A stretch of 64,000 nucleotides of DNA, taken from Zingiber officinale. Taxonomy: Eukaryota > Streptophyta > Magnoliopsida > Zingiberales > Zingiberaceae. Every line of letters begins with the position of its first letter. Position 1 is the first letter of the stretch. Shown piece after piece: positions 25,859 to 36,850 of the stretch. Below the pieces are notes generated by a model. The model ran no database searches. It had not been told where the DNA came from and saw nothing but the letters and a program-made list of their open reading frames with translations. The position numbers were made by a program, and so were the translations under genes. The DNA is taken from positions 6,781,705-6,845,704 of the forward strand of contig NC_055987.1 in the NCBI RefSeq assembly GCF_018446385.1, in the 5' to 3' direction.

Positions 25859-26696
25859 TGTTGGACCCCGTGGTTGTTTTGATGTAATCAACTAAGTTAG
25901 GTTAAATCCTGCTTATTATTTGATCCTTGTGTCTAAGTGTGCAGGACCTTAGGAGCACAGGAAGTTGAGCGGAAGACGCAACTAGCGAGACGGAAGGCCG
26001 GGAAGGGAGCTAATGGGCTCTATGCATCCGAAGGATGGAAAAGCTGCGAAAGAGTATACCGGTGCACAAGAAGAACGTGAGCAACGTTCGAGGGACAAGA
26101 AGCCGGGACGGAAGCATGCTCGAGGAGAAGGCCGAAAGTTGGGTTCGGGTGAGCTCTATTCCGGATGGTCGAAATCACCCAAGCAAGCGGATCCGGAACG
26201 GAAGACCCAGACTAAGACTAGCTGAACCAAAGTAGAGGGCCCGGACCCATTCCGGGCGCCCGGAAGTTGATTTTGACCAGGATCATGTCAAGCGCGATCT
26301 GTTGCAAAGGGGATAAAAATTTTTCCCCCTCAGGGCGCCCGGAACCCTTCCAGGCGCCCCGACCAAGGCTATAAATATAGCCTTAGTTCAGAAGCTTCAA
26401 TCATCTCTTGAATCAACTCTGTATTCAACTTCTAAGCAACTGTCTGAGCTTCAAGTGTGTAAAAGGCTTCTCCACCTTCAGAGAAGGATACTTTCTTAGT
26501 GCACTTTTTCAATTGCCTTGGATTAACAACCTTCTTGGTTGTAACCAAGTCAACCCGCTGAGTCTTCCTGCTTTTCGTTATTTTATTTTCTTATTATTAT
26601 TGTTGCTATTATTTTAGAGTTGAAAAGTTTGAGGAGGGTATCTTTGATTTGCAGGCAATTCACCCCTCCCCTCTTGCCGGCCTCGCCGCGCCAACA
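25859..26696 (+). repeat. B 3' LTR (838 bp)
   Basis: Contains the best copy of the family motif, TTCCGGGCGCCCGGAA at 26250-26265. At 26332-26361, GGGCGCCCGGAA and TTCCAGGCGCCC face each other across a CCC loop, giving a 12-bp hairpin with one mismatch. Confidence 0.92.
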
Positions 26697-26923
26697 AATA
26701 CTGCTTGGTTCATCTATCTTAAATCTAACCCAAGGTCTAAAGAATGTGCTCGATATCAAAAGAAATCTAGTGTTCATTTCCTGAGTAACCTAATTCGGTC
26801 TCAAAGGAGCAAACAACTAGTTTCTACTCATGACTACAAATTTTTCTCAATCTCTTATTTCACGTATTTCATGTGTTTGTTTGTTTATTTTTTTTATCAA
26901 TTACACATTTGTAATGATGTAAT

Positions 26924-27656
26924 TGTAGGATCGAAAAGAATTTAGATATCTCCACAATGACATGATATTGTCCACTTTGGGCCTAAGCCCTCATGGTTTT
27001 GCTCTTGGGCTCTACCCAAAAGGCCTCATGCCAATGGAGATATCTTTTTCTTATAAACCCATGATCTTTTCCATGTGTTTTCAATATGAGACTATGTTTG
27101 CAACCTTGCAACCCCAACAATCCCCCCCTCAAACAAAGGACCATGGGCTTCCCACGTCCGATCCTCGACCCACCAGGTCTTCCTGCCCATCGGTCTACCC
27201 GACCTACTAGGACTTCCTGCCCCTCGGTCTACCCGACCTACTAGGACTTCCTTGCCTAGCTGCAACTAGGACTTCCTGCCCCTCGGTCCACCCGACCTAC
27301 TAGGACTTCCTGCCTGGTGTCTGGTCCTCTTGATCCGAACATAGGAGCCCCCACTTTCTTTGTTCGAGGTCAATATTGTACTCACATGGTTCAATCAGAC
27401 CATAGCTCTTGTGCACAGTCGGCGGTTAAACTTTCTGGCAGTCTGGGCTCTGATACCAATTGTAGGATCGAAAAGAATTTAGATATCTCCACAATAGCAT
27501 GATATTGTCCACTTTGGGCCTAAGCCCTCATGGTTTTGCTCTTGGGCTCTACCCAAAAGGCCTCATGCCAATGGAGATATCTTTTTCTTATAAACCCATG
27601 ATCTTTTCCATGTGTTTTCAATATGGGACTATGTTTGCAACCTTGCAACCTCAACA
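26924..27656 (-). mobile_element. TRIM element, 733 bp, TSD GTAAT
   Basis: Terminal direct repeats 26924-27119 and 27461-27656 are both 196 bp and differ at only a few positions. Exact target duplication GTAAT at 26919-26923 and 27657-27661. On the minus strand the primer site TGGTATCAGAGC lies next to the right LTR (27447-27458), and a G-rich purine tract lies next to the left one. The interior codes for nothing and contains a 34-bp repeat at 27177-27303. It shows the phrase GCCCAAAGTGGACAATATC, familiar from plant TRIMs. Mobilised in trans. Confidence 0.93.
27177..27303. repeat. 34-bp tandem repeat inside the TRIM
   Basis: Units GACTTCCTGCCCCTCGG..ACCCGACCTACTAG at 27177, 27211 and 27270, with a shortened variant in between. 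Confidence 0.8.
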
Positions 27657-27826
27657 GTAATTAGTGGGATTTCTATTTTTTCAAATGAGCTTAATGATTC
27701 GAGCATCATCTAATGACCAAGATATAGTTAAGAAATCAACATGAGAATTCAAGTACTTATCAAATCTAATGAATCATGACTGTTTTCTGAAATTTCAACT
27801 ATCAAAATAAGGCGAAGTGTAAAGAG

Positions 27827-28817
27827 TGTTGGAGCAATCCCAATGGTCCGCGGGACCATGCGTTTTGGTGTTTTGGGCAAAAAGTTTAAGTTAGGTTCAC
27901 CCTTGTTATTTGATATGTGTACTTGAGTTGTGCAGGACTACAGGATACACATGAGACTCAGGTTGACGGCTTCAGGTTTGGTGAAGGATGGAGCATCCGA
28001 GGGACCATGGACAAAGCAGCAAGGACAAAGGCCGATGGAGGCGACTTCGAGGCATACACGAAGGATGGCATTGGGGATGAGCCGCGGGCTTGAATGCATC
28101 CGAGGGATGAGAGCCGAAGGAAGTAGGCCTGAAGGCAAGAGGTTAAGGCTGCAAAGAAGAGTCAAGTGAGTCGTGAGGGTCCGAGTGCTGAGAGAAATGT
28201 ACTCGGGATGGGAAACCCTAGGTTTAGGGTTATACTAGTCGATTGGTACTGGGACCAGTCGACTAGTGGTGAGCACAGAGAGCTTCTGTGCCCGAATGGC
28301 TAGGCACCAGTCGACTGGTAGAGAGCCGTTGGAGTACCGTTGAGCTGGGACCAGTCGACTGGTAACAAGCAAATCGGTAAGGCTAATTTCCCTAAGCTCT
28401 ATAAGAAGGAGCTTGGGATGGCCGGCCAAGGTGACGAAATTGGACTTGGTTAAAGTCTAATTAGTAGTCTTTTGTGCTCAAGAGATCTTTGTGTGTCAAG
28501 AGGTCTTGGTTGGAGTTGTGGTGAGGTTTCTCCACCCACAAGGAGGTTGAGCTAGCCGGAGTTTACTGAGAACTAATCCACCGACGGATTGAGGGATCAT
28601 CTACCTTATGGACACGCCGTGGAGTAGGAGCAAGTTATCTCCGAACCACGTAAATCAACGTATTAGTGGTTTGCTTTCTTGTTCTTTCCTTTAGTCTTTA
28701 GCTTATTTGTTTTATTTGTATTATTCCACTGCGCAAGCTAACATAGTGTAGGAAGCAATTGATTTGGGGGTGCCGTCTATCCAACCCCCCTTCAAGCCGA
28801 CCACCGATCCCCCTACA
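27827..28817 (+). repeat. A 5' LTR (991 bp) with CAGTCGACTG palindromes
   Basis: Starts TGTTGGAGCAATCCCAATGG. The motif CCAGTCGACTGG occurs at about 28234, 28253, 28305 and 28350 with small changes. A separate 7-bp hairpin GCACAGA...TCTGTGC lies at 28273-28291. Confidence 0.85.
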
Positions 28818-28880
28818 AATGGTATCAGAGCGAGGACGCTCTACTTTGGACTAATCACCGAGAAGAGCAAATACAAGAAG

Positions 28881-29777
28881 ATGACCGGCTTGATTGAACC
28901 TCCAAAGTTTGAAGGAGGAAGCCTTGGGGACATCACATTTTGGATGATGAAGATGGAAGTCTTCTTCAACACGGATTGGGACACCATGATGGTGGTCAAA
29001 AAGCCGTTCGAAGTCCCGAAGGACAAGAAAGGGAAGAAGCTCTGATCACGACATTGGACGGAGGAGCAAACCTCACGGTCAAAGGCAAACAACAAGGTAA
29101 TATCTATATTAATTGATATTTTTCCTAATGATGTGATGAGCCGTGTAGGTAAATATGAGAATGCCCACGATTTGTGGAACGAGATAAAGAAGGTTCAATG
29201 GGAAGAACCTATGCCTACACAAGAAGAAGAAGAGCCCAAGGAGATGGGCTTAATGGCTCAAGATGAGGAGGAGCAACCGGAAGGTGATGAGCACTCAACT
29301 TCCGAAGAAGAGAAGGATAAAGAAATGTCATCCACTAGTGTGGATGAGGATACATCATCAAAGGTTGAAGAAGAATCCAAGACAAGTGAAGAAGAAGAAG
29401 AAGTCTTGGAAATCAACCTAGTGAGCACCTCCATCGAAGCAAAATCAAAAGATCACACATTGTGCTTCGAGTGCAATGAAATGGGGCACTACAAAAGTAG
29501 ATGTCCTATGGGTAAGAAGAAGGTATCTCCTAAACTCAATTCAATTCATTTTGAATCTAATTTGAGTTGTAGGAAGAAGAAGGAGAAAAAGCACATAGTG
29601 TGCTTCACGTGTGGTGAGCGGGGTCACTACCACACCAAATGCCCAAGGAAGAAAGAAATCAAAAAGTTGGCCCATTTGAAGAAGGAGGAGAAGAAGTGGA
29701 GGAAGAAACCTAGGGATTTGGCACACATAGTTTATGTTTCATGCAAGAAATATGAAATTTGGGGTCATATAGCATGA
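28881..29777 (+). pseudogene. gag of element A, one premature stop
   Basis: A single frame from ATG 28881 to the stop at 29777, interrupted only by TGA at 29043. Order of parts: N-terminal gag with FFNTDWDTMMVV, helical region, Glu-rich hinge, and two zinc knuckles CFECNEMGHYKSRC and CFTCGERGHYHTKC. It ends in a Lys-rich tail. The least damaged gag of the window. No pol. Confidence 0.85.
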
Positions 29778-30088
29778 TAATTGATTTTGGATGTATAGAT
29801 GCCATATAAACCAATGCTAGGGATGCATTGTGGGTTGGTATGAGCAAATACATCAAGAGAAAGCCAAAACTAGGACTTTAGGTCGAGGTTCAATTAAATG
29901 ATTTAGCTAGTTTTAGATTTTGTGTCAATCTTGGGATTGGTGATAGATACATTTTGTAATGTATTTTTTCCAAATAGACAAGGATACAATAGACCTCTCC
30001 ACAAAATTTGAGAATTTTTGGAGGTCTAGGTAATTTCTGGTGCATTTCTGAAGTTGGCCTGAAAAGGCTGATTTTTTCAGAAATAGGG

Positions 30089-30211
30089 TATCAGTCGACT
30101 GGTGCAAATACCAGTCGACTAGTAACAGTATTTTTCGACCACAGTATGCTTCTGTAAGGTTGTGTCAAAGGGGGCAGTCGACTGGTATTTGGGGTAGTCG
30201 ACTGATACCAG
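30089..30211 (+). repeat. Second palindrome array of A, in the post-gag region
   Basis: AGTCGACT-type motifs at about 30090, 30111, 30174 and 30195. The first pair forms an 11-bp hairpin AGTCGACTGGT / ACCAGTCGACT with loop GCAAAT. Confidence 0.8.
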
Positions 30212-30237
30212 CCTGATAATGTTTTTCAACACTGTCC

Positions 30238-30903
30238 TTGACCATGTATGCAATATTGTGTACGAGACCTGATATCTGTTTTACCGTGGGCATGGTTAGC
30301 AGATATAAGAGTAACCTTGGACAAGGATATTGGACTGCTGTGAAGCATATATTAAAGTACCTGAGAAGGACTAGAGATTATATGCTAGTCTACCAAGTAG
30401 ACGATTTGCTCTCTGTGGGTTACACAGATTCGAATTTTCAATCAGATAGGGACAATAGTAAGTCTACGTCAGGCTATGTGTTTACTCTGGGAGGTGGAGC
30501 CATTGCATGGAGGAGTGTTAAGCAGAAATGCGTCTTGGACTCAACCATGGAAGCTGAGTATGTGGCAGCTTCTGAGGCAGCCAAAGAAGCTGTATGGCTC
30601 AGAAACTTTCTAATGGACTTAGATATAATTCCTGGTTTGCCCAAGATCATCATAATTTATTGTGATAATAGCGGTGCAGTTGCAAACTCGAAGGAACCAC
30701 GAGTCCATAAGGCAAGTAAACATATAGAGCGCAAGTACCACCTGATACGAGACATCGTCAAACGAGGAGAAGTTGTCGTCGCCAAGATTGCATCAGCAGA
30801 TAACCTGGCAGATCCTTTCACTAAGGCCCTTCCGGCGAAAGCTTTTGATCGGCATGTGGAGGGGATGAGAATCAGATGTATGGCAACAGATATGACAACT
30901 TAG
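30238..30903 (+). pseudogene. Copia pol C-terminus: RT thumb and RNase H (fragment)
   Basis: Starts within the end of the reverse transcriptase (CTRPDICFTVGMVSRY) and continues into a complete Ty1/copia RNase H. Acidic residues lie in GYTDSNFQSD, TMEAEYVAASEA and IYCDNSGAVA, and the usual end ADNLADPFTKALP. 221 residues are open without lesion up to TAG at 30901. Gag, protease, integrase and most of the RT are missing, so it cannot act alone. Confidence 0.9.
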
Positions 30904-30925
30904 TCTTTTAGTATACATGGGAGAT

Positions 30926-33352
30926 TGTTAGAGTGTATACTAAAAGCCTAGCTTTTGTAAACATTTATTTTTGAAATAAAAGAATTACATTGGTCAATAT
31001 CTACATTTATTTGTTAAATGTAATTGTTCAATTAATTTATATAGTAGACAACATGGTATGTGGTGTCACACACAGAAGATCATATTGTCGGTTCTTTATA
31101 AATTATAAACAGTTGCTCACGACTAAGATGGAAAGGAACAAATCATCGGAATAGTCATAGTGTAATTAAGTATTAGTTTATCTTGATTAATAAATTACAC
31201 TGATACACTTTAAGTGTATTGAGTAGGACCATTTTAGGTTAAGTTCTTTTTGTACTGACTTAATAAAAGAACTAGACCTTAGTTATTATGGAAGTGTGTG
31301 CTCTTAATCCTAATATAATAACAAGCACATATATTTAATATTTATTTCTTTGACTTATCAAAGGGTGAGGTTTAGCTCGATAAATCAATATGCCCGATAA
31401 GTTGGGAAATGATATTACTTATAGTGTGTGTTGTTGATTATAGAAGGAATCTGTGTCCTAGTTATTTAGGTTGAGAATGTCCCCAAGAGGAGCTCATAAG
31501 GATTGTCATGTTAAACCCTGTAGGTGGACTTAGTCCGACATGACAATGAAGTTGAGTGGTACTACTCTTGGAGCTAGATATTAATTAAGTGAGTTGTTAG
31601 TAACTTACTTAATTAGTGGACATTCTTTATCTTAAACACATGGAAACCAACACACTCATAATAAGAAGGAGCCCATAATGTAATTTGGGATTGGTGCGAT
31701 AGTGCGATAATAACTCTCTAGTGGAATGAGTTATTATCGATGAACTTGAGTTGTGTGTTCGGGGCGAACACGGGATACTCAAGCTCATCGGAAGACCAAA
31801 ATCAATTTCTCCTCTAGGTCCCTGTCGTAGCCTCATTATAACCTCAACTCCATCCAAATGTAAGGCTCTTCTTGGTGTCCAAGAAGGGGGCCGGTCCAAT
31901 GCTTGGTGACCAAGCAAGGGCCGACCACATCTTCTTCCAAGGGGCCGACCCTATTGCTTGGTGATCAAGCTAGTAGGGGCCGACCACAATAATTCAAACA
32001 AGGAGGGTTGTTTTGAATTTTTAAAATCTTCTCTTTGTAGAAAACTATAAGTTTTAAAAGAGAGATTTTAATTTTCAAAACTTTCCTTATTTGAATTAGG
32101 CCACATGTTTTAATAGAGAGTTTTAAAAGTTTTAAAACTTTCCTTTTGTAACCATCCTCATAGTTTAGAAAAAAAAAGGAAGATAAGTTTTACAATTTAA
32201 ATTTTCTATCACCATGTTAAAAAGGGAATTTTATAAGAGTAGTTTTAAATTTTAAAACATGATTTTAATTTTTAGAACTTTCCTTTTTTAACTCCTACTT
32301 TAGGAAAGAGAGCTTGTAAAATTTTATAAGAATTTTTCTTGTAAAATTTTATAATAAAAAAAATTCCTTTCCTCTTATGGGGGTCGACCACCCTTGCTTG
32401 GTGCCCAAGGAAGGTGGCCGGCCATGTTTAAAAAAATAAAATCATCAAATTTATTTTTGGTGATTGATTCAATTAAGAGGAAAGAAAAGGAAAATTAAAA
32501 GGGAAAAGGAAAAGCTAGAGGAAGATTTTAATTTTTGTAAAAATTCTTCCCTTATTTGCCTTGGGCAAGTATTATAAAAGAAGGGGTGAGGAGGCTTCAT
32601 GAGACACAACAATTCTTATTCTCTTGGAGTAGTTTCTCTTGTTTGGTGACCGGTCCTCTCCCTTCTCTTTTCCCTTTTGCTCTCTTCTCCTTGGTGGTGG
32701 TGGTGGCCGGATTTTAAAGGAAGAGGAAGGAAGCTTTTGGGTGATGTTCATCTTGGAAGATCATTGCCCACACGACGTCCAAGGCGAGGCGAGGAATACG
32801 GTAGAAGATCTCGAGGTCGTTAGTTTACAAAGAGAAGGTATAATTAACAATTGTTTTCCGCATCATGCTGGTTATTTTTCTTTGTATGAATTCCAAACAC
32901 AAGAGACATTAGATCTAGTTTTTTGAGTTTGTGTTTTCTTCTTTTTCGAACTTGTGATTCGATTGTTCTTTTTGGTTAACCTAGAGTTATTTAAGGAAAT
33001 TAAATATTAGCTTTCCTTAAAAGGCTTTGTCTAGGCGGTGGTGGTTGCTCCCATATCCAAGAAGGCCATGTGCCTCGCCATGCAGTCCTGGAAGCCAATT
33101 TTGAAAATTAATATTTAATGAAATTAATAACATAGGTAGATTTGAATCAATAGTGTTAAGTTTCGTTTACGATTCAAATCCAAATTATTAAGAACAGATA
33201 AGTTAAATTTGGAATCAACGATGTTAAGTTCCGTCTGCGATTCCTAATTTAACTTCTAAAGAACACAATAGGTTATTTAAGGAAAGGTTCGACACTTGTA
33301 AAAAAAAAATTTGTACAGTGAAATCGATACGTTTTCCTAGGACTAACTCAAC
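30926..33352 (+). repeat. 3' LTR of the truncated Copia (2.4 kb)
   Basis: Long LTR with AT-rich runs and repeated GGGGCCGACCA phrases (about 31910-32000). At 33021-33105 it contains the core also found in element B. Its right end CTCAACA abuts the inverted element A'. Confidence 0.75.
33000..33145 (+). other. Candidate structured RNA segment in the Copia LTR
   Basis: Core AAGGCTTTGTCTAGGCGG ... CTGGAAGCC, matching 25388-25465. Left arm GAAATTAAATATTAGC and right arm AATTAATATTTAATG are complementary to each other but differ from the arms in element B. Inner GGCTT/AAGCC pairs perfectly here and by one wobble in B. Confidence 0.45.
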
Positions 33353-33489
33353 AATATGACCCCAAATGTCATATTTCCATGCATGAAACTAATCTAATTG
33401 TGCCAATTCCATAGGTTTGAGACTCAAATCCATCTCCAAACCTTTTGGCACACTCCATGACCCAATCTAGACTCCCAAGTAAAACCCAC

Positions 33490-35830
33490 TTAAGATCCAT
33501 TTACCATGGGTCCTAACTTGACTCTTTGAGCTCCCCTAGAACTCTTAACCTTAGCCATCTCCCTAGGTGACTCATCTATTGTGGCTAAACCACAATGATG
33601 CACCTTGGACACCTCATCCTTACCATAATCATATTTAACCCTAGCATATTTCTTCTTATTGGAATTGGATGACTCTTTCTTGCCATGATCATTTGCCACC
33701 CTAGCATATGATCTCTCCTTGGCTTTGGAGGAACTAGATCGGTATCCAAACCCGATCTATCATTGTTGGATCTTTAGCTACCCGACCCCATACCTAATTC
33801 CTTAGATCCAACGTTGAATCTCTTAAGAAAATTTTCTAACTTATCAAGCTTTTCCTTCAAAGCTTGATTTTCCATTTCTAGGTTCCTAAACCTAGAGTCA
33901 ACATGTCCACCATAGACATTCCTAAACCTACTGATTTTTCTAGGCATATGTCTCTCCTTCTTGGGATTTTTTGACTAGGTTCTCCTTAGGTCTACCATTT
34001 CTAGATTTATCATGCATAGGTCTCCATGGTTATAATCTACATTTACCCTATTTCTATCATGATATTTAAATCCAAAATTTTTCATGGGTAAATAATGAAA
34101 AGTATTTCTAGCATGTATAGAGGAGTTTAAATTTGAATTATCCTTTAAATTAGGATATACCTCCCTGACCCTTGAAGCTCCCCCTTGACTTTTTCTTCTC
34201 TTCTTCTCCCATTTCTTTAGATGTGCAAGCTTCTTGATTTCCCTCTTCTTAGGGCATTTGGTGTGGTAGTGTTCCATTTCTCCACACGTGAAGCATCTAA
34301 TGTGCTTCTTATCTTTCTTCTTCCTACAACTCAAATTAGATTCTAAAGAAATTGAATTGAGTTTAGGAGATACCTCTTTCTTACCCAATGGACATCTACT
34401 CTTGTAGTGTCCCTTTTCATTACAACCGAAGCACATAATGTGGTCCTTTGACTTTACTTCAATGGAGATGCTCATTAGGTTGACCTCCAAGACCTCTTCT
34501 TCTACCCTTGAGGATGCCTCCTCATCTACACTTGTGTATGACATTTCTTCATCCTCCTTTGCCTCGGATGTTGAGCATGACTCAACTTCCGGTTGCTCAT
34601 CCTCTTCTTAAGCAATTGAACCCATCTCCTTGGGCTCTACCTCTTCATGTGTAGGTAAAAGTTCTTCTCCTAGAACTTTCTTCACTTTGGTCCACAAATC
34701 ATGGGCATTCTCATATTCACCTACACCACTTATCACATTAGACGACAATATATTTATTAAGATTGATATTATCTTTGAGTTTACCTCCGATCGTGAGATT
34801 TTCTCTTCCGTCTAATGTCGTGGTCAGAGTCTCTTTCTTTTCTTGTCTTTTGGGATTTTGAATGGATCCTTGATCATTGATCCTGTCCGAACGCTGAATC
34901 GATGGACGCTGGGCACGTGGCGCTCTCCGAACTAATGACGTGGATTTCTAACCGGCCGTATGGAGCTCCGGAGAACCTACAAAAAAGTTGAGCCGGGAAG
35001 GGGTTCCCGGCGACGACCCTCCGACGCTCAAGTCAGGCAAGAGGAAAATGTAGAAGTGGCTTCGAATATCAGAGAATGCGTACCTCCGACGAAGTGTGAG
35101 GACCCTTATATAGAGCTGTGAGGAGGCTTATGCACACATACCGAGGCGTACACGTGTCCTCTTACCATACCTCAGTATGAGCTTGCCAGAGGAGCTTGCC
35201 TGACACCATACTGCTACAGTCCGAGCACCTCTCTGATGGGACGGCAGAACCTTCTGTCGTAAGATTCTGCGTATGGCTTGGTCGTCGAACATGCTCATTG
35301 TCAGAAGATGTTCCTCGATGTCCCCTTGTCCTTTTGTCCCTTCTCTCCCCACGCCGAGCATCCAGCCGCTCGGCAGTCCCATCACGTCCGACCGGACGCA
35401 AGTACTGCTATGCTCGGGAGATTCCCGGTCGTGTGCTCGGCTGAGACTGTTCACGGCATTGCTGCCTTATGCCTCTGCCGAGCGGGCCACCCGCTCGGCC
35501 CGGCGACCTTGTTCACCATGAGCGTCGGAAACCCGACTCCCCGCCAGGTTGTCTTTGATTCTGTTCTGACCCGTTCGGCCGGTTGACCCGACCCTTACCC
35601 GATTGGCCGAACCTCATCTTGCCCTTAGACTTTTGACCTCTACGTGTCATTGATTTCCCTCAAAGGGGGTCCCCCGTCCTTACTACCGGATCAATCATCA
35701 TCATGGTGTCCCAATCCGTGTCGAAGAAGACCTCCATCTTCATCATCCAAAATGTGATGCCCCCTAGGCTTTCTCCTTTAAACTTTGGAGGTGCTATCAA
35801 GTTGGTCATCTTTTGCTTCCTTGGCGGTTA
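33490..35830 (-). pseudogene. gag of element A', broken and split by a solo LTR
   Basis: The N-terminal part is at 35699-35830 and the rest at about 34877-33490. Two zinc knuckles CFGCNEKGHYKSRC and CFTCGEMEHYHTKC lie at about 34432 and 34300. Several stops and frame changes. Same family as the gag at 28881. Confidence 0.78.
34878..35693. mobile_element. Solo LTR of a Tat-type Ty3 element, 816 bp, TSD ATCAT
   Basis: Starts TGATCCTGTCCGAACGC and ends ACTACCGGATCA, the termini of the element at 44972-56133. Exact duplication ATCAT at 34873-34877 and 35694-35698. Flanking gag sequence of A' joins seamlessly without it. No internal sequence remains, so LTR-LTR recombination removed it. Confidence 0.93.
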
Positions 35831-35864
35831 GTCCAATGGAGAGCGCCCTAGCTCTGATACCACT

Positions 35865-36850
35865 TGTTGGAGATCTTGTGGCCATCTAGAAGAGGGGTTG
35901 AATAGGCGGTGCCCCCAAATCGATCACTTCTCTACAAGAAGGTTAGTTTGCGTAGCAGAGTAATACAAAACAAACAAGCTCAAGACTAAGAAAGAAATGC
36001 AAACCGCTAACACGCTAATTTACGTGGTTCGGAGATAACTTACTCCTACTCTACGACTGCCCGTAAAGTGGATGATCCTTCAATCCGCCGGTGGATTAAT
36101 CCCCGAAAACTTCAGCTAGGACAATCCTCCTTGTCGGTGGAGAAACCTCACCACAACTCGACCAAGAGCACTCGGATTGCTAGAGCACTAGTTGACTACT
36201 AATTAGAGCTAACCACCACTAATTCATCAACCTTAACCAAGATTCCAAGCCTTAGTTATATAGGCCATGGGTTGGAAACCTCCGCCTACCAATCGTCTGC
36301 CATTTCCATCAGTCGACTGTCCTCTGTGGAAAATCGACCATTACAACCCAACGGCTCGATACAGTCGACTGGTGAAAGTACCAGTCGACTGCTCCACACT
36401 GGCCGAGTGAACAGAAGCATTATGTTCACTTCCAATCGACTGCCTAGTCGACTGTACCAGTCAATTGACATTTCCATCAGTCGACTAGTACCCTGAGTAC
36501 AGTCTCTCAGCACTCGGACCCTCACCCTTACGACTCACTTGACTTTTCTTCGTTGCAGCCTTGACCTCTTGCCTTCAAGCTTACTTCCTTTGACTCTCGT
36601 CCCTTGGATACATTCAAGTCCGTGGTTTGTCCCTAATGCCATCCTTCGCGTATGCCTCGAAGTTGCTTTCCTCGGCCCTTGTCCTTGCTACCTTGTCTAT
36701 GGTCCCTTGGATGCTCTATCCTTCATTGGATCTGAAGCCATCAAGCTGAGTCATATGTATATCCTACAAACCTACACACTCACATACACATGCACATATC
36801 AAATACAAGGGTAAACCTAACTTAAATCCTTTGCCCAAACACCAAAATAT
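35865..36850 (-). repeat. A' 5' LTR, truncated
   Basis: Homologous to 27827-28817 in inverted orientation. CAGTCGACTG motifs near 36302, 36361, 36382, 36441 and 36478. About the first 45 bp of the LTR are missing. Confidence 0.8.

Larger units (their letters stand above)
22918..26696 (+). mobile_element. B: complete gag-only Copia-type LTR retrotransposon, 3.8 kb, TSD AATAC
   Basis: LTRs 22918-23818 and 25859-26696, both starting TGTTGGA. Primer site TGGTATCAGAGCC at 23821; purine tract AAAAAGGGAGAGA before the right LTR. Exact target-site duplication AATAC at 22913-22917 and 26697-26701. Only gag is present; the space where pol should be holds about 500 bp of non-coding sequence with a structured core. 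The element is therefore non-autonomous. Confidence 0.93.
27827..30231 (+). mobile_element. A: gag-only Copia-type element, 3' end missing
   Basis: 5' LTR 27827-28817, primer site TGGTATCAGAGC at 28820-28831, gag 28881-29777, then non-coding sequence with a palindrome array. It stops where a different Copia coding region begins (about 30232). No 3' LTR in this orientation. A second, inverted copy (A') lies at 33353-36850. Confidence 0.8.
30232..33352 (+). mobile_element. Copia retrotransposon, 5'-truncated: RNase H end plus 3' LTR
   Basis: Only the last part of pol (30238-30903) and the 3' LTR (30926-33352) remain. A purine-rich GGGAGATTG precedes the LTR, which starts TGTTAGAGTGTATACTAAAAG and ends CTAACTCAACA. 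It is of a different Copia lineage from the gag-only elements and is a possible relative of the enzyme donors. Confidence 0.85.
33353..36850 (-). mobile_element. A': second, inverted copy of the A family
   Basis: Reading leftward: truncated 5' LTR (36850-35865), primer site (35862-35851), gag (about 35830-33490) and the start of the post-gag region, which matches 29745-29790 of A in inverted form. A solo LTR interrupts gag at 34878-35693. The outermost bases of the LTR are lost at the junction with the C-family LTR at 36851. Confidence 0.82.

Noticed and set aside
34878-35693. DNA transposon, because of the TGATCC...GGATCA inverted ends
   Set aside because: The same sequence forms the two LTRs of the element at 44972-56133, and the 5-bp duplication fits retroviral-type integration.
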